Assembly (NCBI GenBank): GCA_026315105.1
Contig: CM048745.1
Coordinates: 540,468,758 to 540,532,757, forward strand
Direction of reading: 5' to 3'
Length of the DNA: 64,000 bases
Origin: Locusta migratoria
Taxonomy: Eukaryota; Arthropoda; Insecta; Orthoptera; Acrididae
Below are positions 1 to 11,705 of this stretch, one piece after another. The position numbers were made by a program, and so were the translations under genes. The notes under the pieces were generated by a model. It was not told the DNA's origin. It did no database searches and saw only the letters and a list, made by a program, of their open reading frames with translations. Each line of letters starts with the position of its first letter. Positions within the stretch are counted from its first letter, which is position 1.

Positions 1-72
1 TTGGCCGATTTCTGCACCGTATGTGTAATAAATTTACACATAGTCAATAGTTAATGTATATTCATAGAATCT

Positions 73-273
73 AAATGTTCAAATGTTTGTAATTCGATGG
101 GACGAAACTACGTTGGTCATCAGTCCCTAGACTTACAAACTACTTAAACTAAGTTAAACTAACCTAAGAACAACACACACATCCATGCCCGAGGGAGGAT
201 TCGAACCTCCGACGCGGGAGACCGCGCGATCCGTAACGTAGCTCTCCAGACCGCTCGGCTACTCCCGCGCGGC
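73..273 (-). mobile_element. SINE-A copy 1
   Basis: Near full-length tRNA-derived SINE. The B box appears as GGATTCGAACC (rc), preceded by the reversed tail AAATGTTCAAATGTTTGT. A possible but imperfect TSD (tcatag..tct) flanks it. It shares its GACGCGGGAG head variant with the copy at 30240. Confidence 0.85.
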
Positions 274-751
274 TCATAGTCTGATGCTGTTTTGTAGTTA
301 TATATTGAAATCAGACAGTTTTCGCGACTTAACTCGGATGAATACAACCTCTAATCAAAACAGTCTTACGCACATCTGAAGTTCGCACGGAAGCTTGCGA
401 CCATAACGGCCGCGGAGGATCTCTTCAATTTGTCCGCTGTTCGCGGTCGGCCGCTTACGGGATTGTGGGGGCTAGGTTAGGACATTGTCTTGTTGACAAA
501 AGCCGTCTGTCGGCTGATGTCGTTCACTCAAGTCAAACTGGTCACAGTAACTCGAGTACTCGACACCATCCCACTGTATGCCTTGTACAAAAGCAGCTCC
601 TGTGGTGCCACTCCACCTGTCTGCTGTGTTTAAAAGGCGGACGTCATTATTTAAACAAACAGAACCTGGATTCGTCACAGACACTGTATGATACCATCCC
701 TGTCCTTAGTGACGTCGCTCCGTACAACATTGCGTCTAGCACGTTTTTGCA

Positions 752-815
752 CGTAACTCGTAGGGCGTCATGCTACGGACTGGGCTGCCGTTCCTGCGGA
801 GGTTCGAGTCCTCCG

Positions 816-863
<48 letters not shown>

Positions 864-949
864 TTCTTAGTGTAAGTACGTTTAAGTTGTTTGTAAGTCT
901 AAGGACTTGACCACAGAAGTTTGGTCCAATAGGTTTACAAACATTTGAA
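752..949 (+). mobile_element. SINE-A copy 2, with an internal GT microsatellite
   Basis: Variant head (GGCGTCATGCTACGGACTG) with B box GGTTCGAGTCC and tail TTTACAAACATTTGA. The body between head and tail is largely replaced by a GT run. It sits inside the Tc1 relic. Confidence 0.8.
818..861 (+). repeat. (GT)n microsatellite inside SINE-A copy 2
   Basis: Uninterrupted GT dinucleotides for about 44 bases, at the site where related SINE-A copies carry a short GTGTGTGT seed. Confidence 0.95.
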
Positions 950-1290
950 GTCATAGCGACCGACTCTCACCCCCGGTAGTGTACGATGTGTTACATTGTT
1001 GTGCGACAAGAGTCCCGCAATTCGAATAAGGTATCCATCGTCTGGCGAGTGCGAATGAACGACTAAGTCGTGTTCCACAGTCAGCCGTGAGCCAGTCTGC
1101 ACACACCGGTTGGACTGCTGAAACACTTCGCCCCCACACGAGCAGCAGTTTCCTGAATGGTTGCATCAATTTCTCCCACGCCAATAATGCGTCCTCTTTC
1201 AAATGCACCGATACTCCGAGCCGTCCTGCTTATTTCACACTTTGGTTTATGGCGACAACCAGAGTCGGAGGTATATTTTACCAGTAGGTG

Positions 1291-1484
1291 GTGCTGCAAC
1301 ACGATATCGATGTTGGTCTTGAACCTGCGGACAAACGTGGTTCACATACTAATAATTTCTGCAGAATATACTAATGAACGTGTTCTGTGATATGAAGTTG
1401 TTGTGTCTCGACGTCTTTCAAGGTGTTCTGCGCCCTCCCCCTCTTATTTCTCGTCATGAATGTCCTGAAAGCTTTTTATTGTGC

Positions 1485-1526
<42 letters not shown>

Positions 1527-2221
1527 TTCAGCAAAAATTTTCCTTAAAATATGTAATCCCCACCTGTTTCTGTCACAGGTTAATAATATGTTATAACGTG
1601 TCTATGGTGTTCCTACTATATACGGTTGGAAGAACAAGCATAACACTGAGATAGGCCAAAATCTGTATTAGAAAACATGATGATATGTATGGTGTTAGCG
1701 GTGATCATTATCAGGATGCATGAAGCTGCATTTCGCTAGTACCTCTCGTCTATCCCAGTGACGTGAGCAGAATTGTCCCGAAGCCACCAACGAGAGAAGC
1801 CAGGAATATATTTCCAATTCGCCGTCAAGGGCCGTTTTTATATATCTCTGGTGTATCGCGAGAGCTTCATTCAGACCAGATATTGTCCGCCGATCTTCTT
1901 TTGTTAAGTATTGCTGTAATTTTAGCCCAGCTAATGGTTCCGTCAAGTCAAACAATCGAACATTGTGCAGCACCGTCGAAAAGAACGTTCTAAATTTCAG
2001 GAATGTCATTCAGACTACAAAAGAGATGCCAATTTGAAAACCACACCGATGATGCATAATGTAACATGTGTTGGAATGTAATAGTCAATTCGTTTGCTCC
2101 GCTGTAGCCATTGACAATACCTCCTTAGATTTTTACTCATTCAAGAGTAAACGCTATGATTCTAGCTTTTGGCCACAGTAGGCTGTTTTCACAACACAGA
2201 CGTGACTGGTTGCTGACACAA

Positions 2222-2225
<4 letters not shown>
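1291..2225. other. Unassigned, with an (AT)n run
   Basis: No recognised gene. An AT dinucleotide run occupies 1487-1524. A minus-strand ORF of 104 codons (2009-1695) has mixed, protein-like composition but no family I know; I do not call it a gene. Confidence 0.5.

Positions 2226-2256
<31 letters not shown>
2226..2256. repeat. Poly(A) tract
   Basis: 31 consecutive A. It could be the 3' end of a retroposed sequence on plus, but the upstream bases are not recognised. Confidence 0.8.
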
Positions 2257-2257
<1 letters not shown>

Positions 2258-4212
2258 GAAGACAATCCTAAAGGACTGAAGCATGTCACTAAGAAAACGT
2301 TCGATTATTAGTTGACAACGAAAGATAATAAATTGTTTTAAATAAAAGTATTATGTACCTGTTCCCTTCTCTCCTAATAAATCGAGATAACGGACCCTAG
2401 TCGATCATAGCAACAAAACACCATCCAACTTTCGTTTTAGAGGCATCTAAACCTCGGGATAGAATGGAGGAAGAAGAACAGTGTATTACTTAGCAGTTGC
2501 CCTCGAGTGTGCTCCGGACGATTGAATTAAAGTCGCTGTCGTATTAGCGTATGATATAAAATTCAAATTAAAATCTCAATCCATTCCTGATATATTTTCC
2601 TGATCGTACAAGAGTTCCGTTTTTAACGAATGAAGTAGAAGAACCCCAAAAGTTAACACAACGTCAAGCAACAATAAACGCATACGACGAAGAAGCGAAA
2701 GTGGACGCCCGTGTCTATAGGATTATGTACATGAATTTCCACAATGACGTTTAAACGGAACCGCGGGATCTGCTGAAGACGGTAGTGTGACCGTAAAAAT
2801 TTAGTGTTTCTAGTGGCGTTATTTGGTAAAATAGACAAAGTCTTAGGTCAAGAAACCTCTTGATTGACTCAAATACACCTATGTTGCCGAGATATCAACT
2901 TTGGAAAGAAGCTATCAGTAATGGGGCGAGGATTGGGATGGAAAAGGAGGAGAATTTATTTCAAAAATTGACAGTAAAAATCTCCATTTGATACTTACTT
3001 GTATAAAAATAATCGTTAAGACACGAGAATTCGCCTACTAAAAAATAAATATATCAATGACAAGAGTATATACGACTTCAGAAGAAACAATTACATTGAC
3101 CCTTAGATTCGTTTACCTATGACCGAAACAGACTTTTAAAAAGTGCGAGAGTTAATTTAAGGGCTATTCAATAACTGATTTACACTCGCTAAGGACATAT
3201 CAGCATGAACTTTAGTACGCCATACGCCGTAGTACTGAGTTATCCAGGCTCCACTACAGTGTTTCTGTACACTATACTGTTTGAACAAAACAGATGATGA
3301 AAATGTGTGGTATTGCGTTATTCATAAAACTATAGTGGTTCATAAAATGACCCAACGATAAAATGTGTTGCCAAACTACTAAAATAAATCAAATAGAGAA
3401 TTCCGTATTTTTAGCATAGGCTTCCGTGACATCGTACATTTTGCCTAGAAATAGTGATAGTTAGGGACAAATCGGAATACTTGGCATGTCTGATTTTTTG
3501 TTGATTAAGAAGCTATTTCCCAAACTGTGCTCCCCGGAAGTAAGTAAGTAAGTGCTCCGCAAAAGAAGAAAAAAAGTAGAATGATGATTTTGGACATTTC
3601 TAGCCGAATTAAAACTTTATTGAGACATCACTAATCCTAGTTTTGATTTAAAACTGAAGTAATCAATTATTAAAGTAGTTTCCTTCTTTAAAATTTTATT
3701 AACCTCCCAAATAAACTAAGTGTTTCATAAGAGTACCAGGATTTCCATAGCACTGCATTAAAGGAAAAATTTTGGAATCACTACATTAGAAAGACATAAT
3801 CAAATAGGAAATGAGACCTTTATTCAAGAAACCTTTGTCTTCAAGCGGGTGAGTGCTTCGCCGAATAGAATGGAGTACAGTACATAAAATTACCCGTGCA
3901 TAGGCGGTTAGCATTCATGAGCACAGGAATCTATTTCCCGCGGTCCCTCAAAGCAGGGTAGAACAAGCTTCTTAATTACCTAGACAAAGGGCGTCTGTCT
4001 GAGGCCTGTAAACATGGCACCGCGCTGCATGCTTTTCCCTGCGTTTACTAGGGAAGAATGGCGAGAGAGTAAACATGGATAACACAGGCTGCTTTGACGT
4101 TAAACTGAAATAGCCTACTACACCTGATCTGATTGGAATGTAGAGCTTTATCAGCCGTCTCCCGAAAAGTGCGACAGAATGAGAGACTTCGGAATTATGA
4201 GTGTGTTCGTTT

Positions 4213-4214
<2 letters not shown>
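2257..4214. other. Unassigned AT-rich stretch
   Basis: Nothing recognised in about 2 kb. ORFs are short and unconvincing. Confidence 0.5.

Positions 4215-4249
<35 letters not shown>
4215..4249. repeat. (CT)n microsatellite
   Basis: About 17 CT units. They generate serine/leucine ORFs that are not genes. Confidence 0.95.
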
Positions 4250-4250
<1 letters not shown>

Positions 4251-4402
4251 GAATTCACAACTGTACATTACCGTCAACTCTCAAATGTTGGGGGAGGGGA
4301 GGGAGTTGTCCTGATCCATACATTTTCAAGTGGCATCCACAATCCACGGAGATTTAATGGAGGTGGCACCGATGTGCACACGCAACTCACATAATCGTGT
4401 TC

Positions 4403-4457
4403 AAATGTTCAAAATGTTCAAATGTTTGTATAGCTTATGGGACTTAACTACGGGGTC
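4403..4457 (-). mobile_element. SINE-A copy 3, 5'-truncated
   Basis: Only the tail (reversed TTCAAATGTTTGTATAGC, then TTAACTACGGGG) remains. The 11 bp duplication TAATCGTGTTC (4392-4402 and 4458-4468) brackets it, showing that it inserted already truncated. Confidence 0.85.
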
Positions 4458-4476
4458 TAATCGTGTTCCAGGCATA

Positions 4477-5491
4477 CTACGAGGGGAAGTTGAAAAAACA
4501 GTTTCCCCTGTCGACTGTGGGCAGAGCTGTGTATGAAAGGAAAAAAATAGACTGAGACATTAATGATTAGACATATCTTTGTTTTTCTAGATAATTTCCA
4601 AGTACATTGAGATATTTGTCAAACCGGTTTATAAACTTCAGAAAGCCGCCCAGGAAAAAATCAGGACGTTACATAAGTAAGAATCGTCGAACGACTATGG
4701 GCGAGAGACTACACAGCAGGTGAACGCGCACGTGCAAGACACTGATACACCATGGGGTAGAGATCCACCATAAATATGGGAATGTCTTTCTGTTTCGGAC
4801 TGTGACGGGGGGATGAGTCCACCATTACACGTCCAAATCGAAGGCCGCATCCATAGAGTGGAAACATCCGTCATCACCTGTCCGAAAGAAGTTCAAAAGC
4901 ATTCCGTCTGTAGGTAAAGTGCTACTACCGTTTTCTGGGACGCCCAAGGAGTTTTGTTGCTGGACATAAATGCGACGCGGTACTGTGCCACTCTGTCGAA
5001 ATTGAAAGAGGTGATTCGGAAAAAGCGGCCTGGCCTTCTCAGATCTGACGTTCTGCTGTTGCGTGACAATGCGAGACCATACTCGGCGAAAGCAACGCAA
5101 AACCATATTGCAACTCTTGGTTGAGAGAACCCACACCATCCGCCATACAGTCCTGATCTCGCACCAAGTGACTTCCATCGGCCATCGGTTTCCAACTTTG
5201 AAAAAGACTCTCGGCGGAAGGCACTTTGGAAGCGTTGCTGGCGCCAAACAAGCCGTTCAACGCTTCTTCCCTATGCGACGCCCTGATTTTTTCGTGGACG
5301 GCTTTTTGAAGCTTTTAAAGCGGTTTGAAAAATCTCTGAATGTAATTGAAAATTATGTACAAAAATATATCTTTAATGTATCATATGTACAAAAATATAT
5401 CTTTAATGTCTCATACTACTTTTTTTTTCCTTTCACACGCAACTTTGACCACAGTCGAAGGGGAAATTTATTTTCCAACTCCCCCTCGTAA
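4477..5491 (+). mobile_element. mariner-family transposon, decayed
   Basis: About 47 bp imperfect terminal inverted repeats begin CTACGAGGGGAAGTT on the left and TTACGAGGGGGAGTT on the right (rc), flanked by TA at 4475-4476 and 5492-5493. At 1015 bp it is shorter than a typical 1.3 kb mariner. A transposase relic lies inside, and a roughly 26 bp tandem duplication sits at 5355-5410. Confidence 0.88.
4720..5350 (+). pseudogene. mariner transposase relic
   Basis: In plus frames one can follow TVFWDAQGVLLLD, then KRPGLL, then LLLRDNARPYSAKAT (second catalytic Asp, normally HDNARPH). A TGG-to-TGA-type stop follows, then PPYSPDLAPSDF (third catalytic Asp), then the C-terminal FFVDGFLKLLKRF. The Asp spacing fits the DD34D mariner pattern. 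Several stops and frameshifts make it inactive, and the N-terminal third is largely missing. Confidence 0.85.
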
Positions 5492-5493
5492 TA

Positions 5494-7180
5494 GAAAATA
5501 GCACTTGAGTATGGGCAGGCGCATTACAAAAATGCTTGAACTGCAGTACCACCGAAAACGTGAGGTACTGCTTTGGAAGAACAAGTGAACTGACATTACA
5601 CAACGATTCGATAGTGTTTCTTTGTGTTAAGTCTGCTCATTTAGGAGTTAATGATTCCAGATAAGTAAGTCGGCATCCGCTTTGCGACCACTCATCAATG
5701 TGAGGAATTCTTGTTACCATGGGAATCCAAGCTAGTGAACCTGCTGTTGCTGGAATGGCCTTGAGGACGTTCGGGAGGGATCAGTGAAACAAATTAGCAC
5801 GGACAATTGATTAGCATTCAGATTTCTCAACGGAACGCAATGTTTCAGTAAGAACGCTGAAATTTCGTACATTAAAAAGAATCCTTGTGATTGTCTCGAC
5901 ACTTAAACTCACGGCGGTACACACACTTGTTACACTGCGATAACGCCGAACAGGCACTAACATTACATAACTGGTGATTCAGCAATCGTTTAGTTGCATT
6001 GGCCTTATATGTATACCCTAGCACCACTCAGCTATAGCAACCATCAGTTCATTCATTAGTTTAGTCTAAAGGTTTCTCCTCCAAGCACATACCATCAGTA
6101 CACCTGTTACTAAATACTCGCTATACCTATGAATCTCATGTCATGTCAGGTCGGATTCATAACATGAAAGCATTTCGCAGACAATAGTAAAGAAGCTGAC
6201 AAAGAATATCGCAGTCGAGCGGAATAGTTTTGCAAGTCATTCTATGTTACGTGGCAGCCATACTACAGTGGAACTTCGCAAATGGACGAACTTTTCGCTG
6301 TACTAGCAATATTCAGCATATCACCGAAAAATTGAGAGCTTCGGTCTGAAGACAACAACAACAACAACAGCGGAAAACCGAAATACCTGATCATAATTTA
6401 TCAGAATAACTGTCTAAGAAACAAAATATCCATTCACAGTAATAGCTCTAGAGAGACTACCCCTCCATCCCCACGTTCCTACGCGACCTAACAAAACTCT
6501 CACCTCTGTCGCTACTAACTTACTGAACTCAATAAATCATTCCGAAAGAAGGAACGCGAACAAGCACGAAACACAAACAAATCGCACAAACAACCCACAT
6601 TTTTTGTGGTTAGTACCGAAATCGACCATTCATCTGGCAAACTGTTGCTGCCAGCAGCCGCTGATGGTGGTCCAGGAGACATCCCAATGCCAGCTGCAGT
6701 GGGGCGACTCATCAAACCGGATTGACAAATTTATGACAAACACGCAAGGTTTTCTTTCCTTGTCTTTTCTCCCTCTGCCCTTAAAACCGCTTTTATTTTA
6801 AAATAGTTTCGAGCCACTTTCTATCACCAGGAGGACCAGATTAATGGGTGATCCTACCCACTCATATAGAAAACATCACATTTCCCACTCCTATGATTCC
6901 TACATTACAAATACTAACACATGCAGAGGTGACAATAGACCTATTGAGCTGGTCACCATTCCAGTGCGAGTGTGGAAGGGCTCGGCTCCACACTTTAAAT
7001 TCATTGTATAACTCGACTTTAATGTAGGATAAACGTGAAAATCTGCTCATACGAGATAGTGAAGACGCGAAGAGTGATCTTAATAGCAATGTGACGCAGT
7101 ATAAGCGCGGAAATAACAATAAAAATAATAATTATTATTATTGCAAGATTGACCATAATGGATGCAACTTCGAAGTATTT
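5494..7180. other. Unassigned, with a short (CAA)n run
   Basis: No recognised gene or repeat family. A CAA run lies at 6352-6369. ORFs at 6515-6801 are short and show no known motif. Confidence 0.5.
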
Positions 7181-7760
7181 GGAAATAGCAGTCTACTAGA
7201 TGTGCCTGCTCATATCCTAATATTTCTATTTGTCCATTGAGACAAATCCCTCACTGCAATGCTGTCGATGTTGTTGGGCTACCGGAGAATGTGCGGGCCG
7301 CGGTGGCCGAGGGGACTGAGGCGTGCCAGTACGGTCTGCACGGCCACTAAGGTCGGGGGTTCGAATCCCCCCTCGGACGTGGATATTTGTGCCGTCCTTA
7401 GTGTTAGCTCGTTCATAAGTAGTTTGTAAGTTTAGGGACTGATAACCCCGAAGTTAAGTCCCATAAGCCATACAAACATTTGAACATTTGCTACCGGAGG
7501 ATGTCTTCCCTGTACCGTATAGCCATTTGACTGTCTTGTACAACCACCAGTAGCGTACGGTGGCCCCACATAATGCCACCCCAAAACATCAAGGAACCAT
7601 CTGCTTGCTGGACGTTAAAGCTGACCAGGCAACTCCAAAAACACCTCCGACGATTGTCTGGTTGAAAACAGATGCGAATGTGATTTTTGAATGCCAATTC
7701 TAACGAGTTCATTCAGAATTCTGTTGGGACATCTGTACCGCACTGTATGGTGTCTAGATC
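7180..7760 (-). pseudogene. Tc1-like transposase relic, split by a SINE
   Basis: Minus strand, N- to C-terminal: RICFQPDNRR (after the first Asp), SLMFWGGIMWGHRTLL, AIRYREDILR. After the SINE, 7277-7210 gives RQHCSEGFVSMDK, matching the segment around the second catalytic Asp (usually FVLMDDNARPH), here damaged. The C-terminus is absent or unreadable. Confidence 0.8.
7293..7489 (+). mobile_element. SINE-A copy 4, inserted in Tc1
   Basis: Full-length, B box GGTTCGAATCC. The TSD is 15 bp with one mismatch: gctaccggagaatgt at 7278-7292 and gctaccggaggatgt at 7490-7504. Confidence 0.93.
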
Positions 7761-7912
7761 TCTAAGCTGGATCTCGACATGGACGTCACTCTGCCTGTTC
7801 ACTTTGAGTCTGTGGCTGCCCGAAAATCAGTATTAAGCATGATGTCGATGGTGTCAGAGTTACCCCGAGCTCAAATCCATAAGCAGTAATCGTCAGATGT
7901 GTTACCTGTGTG

Positions 7913-8430
7913 TGAGGCATAGATACACTCCAGCTCGGTACATGAATGAAATACATAAAGGCCTTATGGCCTGGTATCGACATGTGCATTGCTCACTATC
8001 CGTGTCAACTACGCGGTGAACTTGCACTGCAGTGTCACTTTGATCCATTTTCGATGGATACATATATGAATATCCTTTTCGAGTAATTTACATACATTAC
8101 TAGGCAGCGTTATAATAATAATTATTATTATTTAATAAAAATCTTAAAATTGTCTCTAGCCTTTGTGTGCTAAACTCCGTCCTTCTCCATAGTAATAATT
8201 AATTTCGTGTGGCTCATTGGCCTGGTGCAAGTCTTTCAATTGGACGCCACTTCTGCGAATTGCGTGTCCGTAGCCCACCCCAGTTATCCAACTGGAAAAG
8301 GGGACTTACTGCTTAACGTGTCGTTTCTGGTGACTCCAGGAGTGTCTTCACTCGCCTACTGCCAATGGAGACAATGTTGGGTTTCTGTGGGTTACTCGTC
8401 GTGTCGGTGTGTCAGCCTTTGACGGCCAGA
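7913..8430 (+). repeat. Composite repeat, copy A (LINE RNase H plus SINE-B core)
   Basis: Matches 10925-11475 in inverted orientation across most of its length. Bases 8184-8290 carry the SINE-B core. Bases 8330-8430 on plus read NGDNVGFLWVTRRVGVS, resembling the FLWVPGHVGVSGNE signature of LINE RNase H, and then diverge. The first 270 bases are shared between copies but unidentified. Confidence 0.7.
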
Positions 8431-9950
8431 GCAAATCATTGACAGTTCCTGCATCTCTGCACCTCCTCCGCGTCAGAACAACATCACTTTCGTTCACTCC
8501 GAGACAGCTGGAACCTTCCCTTGATGAGAGCCCCTCTTGACGCAAAGTACAACACAAGCGGTGTTCTTCCTTCCTGACTGGAACTGATCGACCGTCTTAC
8601 CCACTTCTTCGCATTGGCACGGCATATGTCTGCGGGTTCAGTGTCATCTATGGACAATCTATGGAACTGTGTTCTTGATTCATATACACATGCAACTTCA
8701 GTGTTCAGGGTCCCTTGGAACCAAGAGGATGAAACACTTTATGCGTGTATAAAAACCCAGGATTATATTGGATAAGAATTCAAGTCCTACAATGCACACA
8801 CAACACCATCAAGCTTTATTCTTATTCTTCGGAAATGGACGGATTAGGAAAACAAGGACATCTGCATTAAAATATTTCACTGGGAACACTTAGATGTGAT
8901 TTCTGAAGCAATAATGTACCAACTTCAAGGTAGTCAGTAGGACTACATTGTTAATGGCAGCACAGGCAGTGAAAGCTGGATAATTTATGAATGTTGTGAG
9001 CAGCTTGTGTCCCCTTTCGTTCTGCTTGCCACTGTAGTCAGCTTCTACTCTTTAACCTCGTACTGGAGCGTCCTCGAATGTAGACCGTACGTTTTACAGC
9101 TGGACATAAATGCCTGTGATGCGTGGGTTCGCAGCGCTCCAATTTCTCGGCAGCCTTCCGAGCTGCCTGTCGCGAAATAACTTACAAGTGTGGAACTGAC
9201 CGTCAGAAGACCAGAGAGAACTTGACAGCGCTGGTAAGCGAAACACGCACCACGCGCCAACCATTATGGAGAAGCATACATTTGCCGTGTGTCACCGGCT
9301 TTTAGTGTTATTTTGTGTTCGCTTGCCAACGGTGCCGGGAAACGCCCATTGCTCAGCATACCAGAAACGTGTGCTGTCACCTCTCCCCGCTTGTCGGTCT
9401 CCAAAGTCGACTCGAGAAGTGGATCGCAACGCAGGATTAACTCAGGTTATTAATTCCAAATTCTTTTTGATAAATACTCCTTCAGCATCAGTTGCCGTCT
9501 GTATCAAGCTAGCCATCGCCTCTCCTCAGAGATGATTACACCGTGATGACGACACGCTACTGACGTCAGTTATACGCATCTGGAGCATCTTTGAAGCGTA
9601 TTCCTAGAGCACTGGCTGCGACGGAATTCTGCTCTGTGTCCATTTCCTTCTCGTGCCAAGCTCTTGAGACATTCTTTGTAAGATCCACAATTATTTTATG
9701 TGTAGTGGAAATGGCATATAGGTGAGCAGAACATGTATCAACGTCATTTGGTAGAAAAAAGAACAAGAGATAAAAAAAAAAAAAAAAAAAAAAAAAAACC
9801 GGAAGGACTGAAGCTACGGGCAAATGGAAGACATCAGGAAACTTCCAGGAGTAATATGTATTGGTATACATGGTAAACGTCTATATTTCAAGTGGATGAA
9901 AATCTGTATTTTTCGGGCCAATTTACTCACAAAATATAACGAAACTGCGC
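8431..9950. other. Unassigned, ending near a poly(A) tract
   Basis: No recognised family. 9772-9798 is an A run of about 27. The minus ORF at 9566-9871 contains a phenylalanine run from this tract and is not credible as a gene. Confidence 0.5.
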
Positions 9951-9954
9951 CCAA

Positions 9955-10290
9955 TCAACGAGCTGTACGCATCTATAGAAAAAGGAGATTAGCCTTCTAT
10001 GCTAACGCCTCTAGACTCCCCCAAAATAGACTCACAAAATATCTTCCAGGGCTTCAAAACTCGAATCATGTGGTTCATAAACTGCGAAAGAGACCTTGAA
10101 CTTCTAAAAATTGATAGAAGAAAAATCCAAGACAGACAAACTTTCCGTAACAAACTCACGCAGAGGTTTCAGGAGAGACCTGCCGAAACCTGGTACAAAA
10201 TGGTTTAAAGAAAGAAAAGAGGCCATGAGGACAGGATGAAAGATCTCTGGGTGAAGAGAGAACCCACCGCCAAGGATAGAGGAAAATGAG
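9955..10290 (+). pseudogene. LINE fragment, RTE-like C-terminus
   Basis: Reads IYRKRRLAFYANASRL, then DRRKIQDRQTFRNKL, then FQERPAETWYKM across two frames. This matches the region downstream of the reverse transcriptase in a LINE family also present at 17966-18985 (RNRLAFYGH..RL and ..NR..FR.. motifs). No catalytic RT motif is present. Confidence 0.7.
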
Positions 10291-10372
10291 CAAACGTGGT
10301 TCCAAGTACCCCCTAACGGAAAAACGGTTGCTTGCATTTATACAAAATCTTAATCAGGTATAGATTGCAATT

Positions 10373-10502
10373 AAAAAAATTGCAACATGGTGACTAATTT
10401 CGATTGTCAATCATTTTGTGATCGTGCTGATAACTTGTGGAAGTTACTGGTTTACAATTATAATTGACAATCGAAACTAGAGACCATGCTGCAAATTTTA
10501 AA
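10373..10502. repeat. Short hairpin (MITE-like)
   Basis: Arms of about 40 bp: TTTCGATTGTCAAT at 10398-10411 and its complement ATTGACAATCGAAA at 10464-10477, continuing through GCAACATGG and CCATGCTGC. No clear TSD. Confidence 0.65.
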
Positions 10503-10924
10503 TTTTATTGTGTTTTAGGCCATTCCAATTTCTTTTCGGGGTCTAGGGCGCAAAACTACTGAGGTCATAAGCAACTATGTCATAACATATTGAAAGCAAG
10601 GACTAAGCAGGGACAAAGGTAAAAAGACGCAACATAGTAATTGAAAGTTAGAATAGGAGCAGATAAAGACAATGACATCTCTAGGGGAAGATTCCTCAAA
10701 ACATTTGAAGACGGCGGAATTCCCCACGGGGGAGGGGGGGGGGAGATAGTATAGTTCTGCAGGGCCATGACGATATATAATTAGTATAAATCTTTCCCCC
10801 AGGTCTAGATTTTAAAGATGATTACTTCGAAACGCGTCAATAAATGAACAGCCGGATCAACCACCGGTGGCCTTTATGTTCCTACAGCATCTTTAATAGC
10901 GCTGTCTAATAACTAAAACATTAT
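10503..10924. other. Unassigned, with a G-rich run
   Basis: Nothing recognised. Bases 10728-10743 are mostly G. Confidence 0.5.
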
Positions 10925-11475
10925 AGTCAGCAAGCCGAGGGAAGAGAGCTGCATCCTTTGCAGCGGCATCCGCAGTCTCATTTCCTGACACACTGACATG
11001 ACGAATAACCCACAGGAAACCAACATTGCCTCCATTGGCAGTAGGCGAGTGAAGACAGTCCTGGAGTCACTAGAAACGACACTTGGTTCGAATTCCACGT
11101 TAAGATCTCCTTTTTTCCGGTTGGATAACTGGTGTCGGCTAGAGATACGCAAGGCGCCGAAGTGGCGTCCAATTGAAAGACTTGCAGCAGGCCAATGAGC
11201 CACACGAAATTATTATTACTATGGGGGAGGACGTAGTGTAGCTCGCAAAGGCTAGAGGCAATTCTAAGATTTTTAATAACGCAGCCTAGAAACTGATGTA
11301 AATTACTTGTAAAATAATATTCATATATGTACCTATCGAAAATGGATCAATGTGACATTGCAGCGCAAGTTCACCGCGTAGCTGCACGGATAGTGAGCAA
11401 TGTACATGTCGATACCAAGGCATAAGGCCTTTATGTATTTCATTCATGTACCGAGCTGGAGTGTATCTGTGCCTC
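10925..11475 (-). repeat. Composite repeat, copy B (LINE RNase H plus SINE-B core)
   Basis: Inverted relative of 7913-8430. The minus strand at 11075-10925 reads GGNVGFLWVIRHVSVSGNE followed by TADAAAKDAA, the C-terminal RNase H signature of I/R1-type LINEs. The SINE-B core lies on plus at about 11130-11214 and ends at CCACACGAAATTATTATT. Confidence 0.75.
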
Positions 11476-11496
11476 GGTCAACTAAACAAGACACGC

Positions 11497-11705
11497 TCAA
11501 AAATATTCAGATGTCTATCGGGCTCAACTACTGGGCCATTAGTCCGTAACTAACAAATTACTTAAATTAACGTAAACTAACCAAGGGACAACACAAAGAC
11601 CCATGCCCGAGGGGGGGGGGGGGGGAGACTAGAACCCCCGACGGCGAACGGCCGCACGCACCGCAGCACGGCGCCCAGCGCGCACGGCTAATACGCCGCG
11701 GCACA
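11497..11705 (-). mobile_element. SINE-A copy 5, divergent head
   Basis: Shares the GCGAACGGCCGC..CACCGCAGC head variant with the copy at 51077. A run of 15 G (11611-11625) replaces the usual GGGAGG. Old, with many substitutions. Confidence 0.8.

Larger units (their letters stand above)
430..1290 (-). pseudogene. Tc1-like transposase relic, split by a SINE
   Basis: On the minus strand, 1290-1100 reads through FERGRIIG and ETAARVG, the N-terminal helix-turn-helix style of Tc1 transposases. 1100-960 continues with degenerate DNA-binding sequence. Past the SINE, 684-472 carries CLNNDVR and RWSGTTGA..QGIQWDG, which correspond to the region after the first catalytic Asp of Tc1. The C-terminal part is not seen. 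Frames shift and stops occur, so this is a dead copy. Assignment rests on remembered family motifs. Confidence 0.6.

Noticed and set aside
465..875. 136-codon plus ORF
   Set aside because: Antisense to the Tc1 relic and extended by the GT microsatellite.
4825..5260. Minus-strand ORFs of 73-140 codons
   Set aside because: Antisense shadows of the mariner transposase relic on plus.
7300..7380. tRNA gene calls at many SINE heads
   Set aside because: Heads have A and B boxes, but acceptor stems do not pair, they run straight into SINE bodies, and TSDs surround them.
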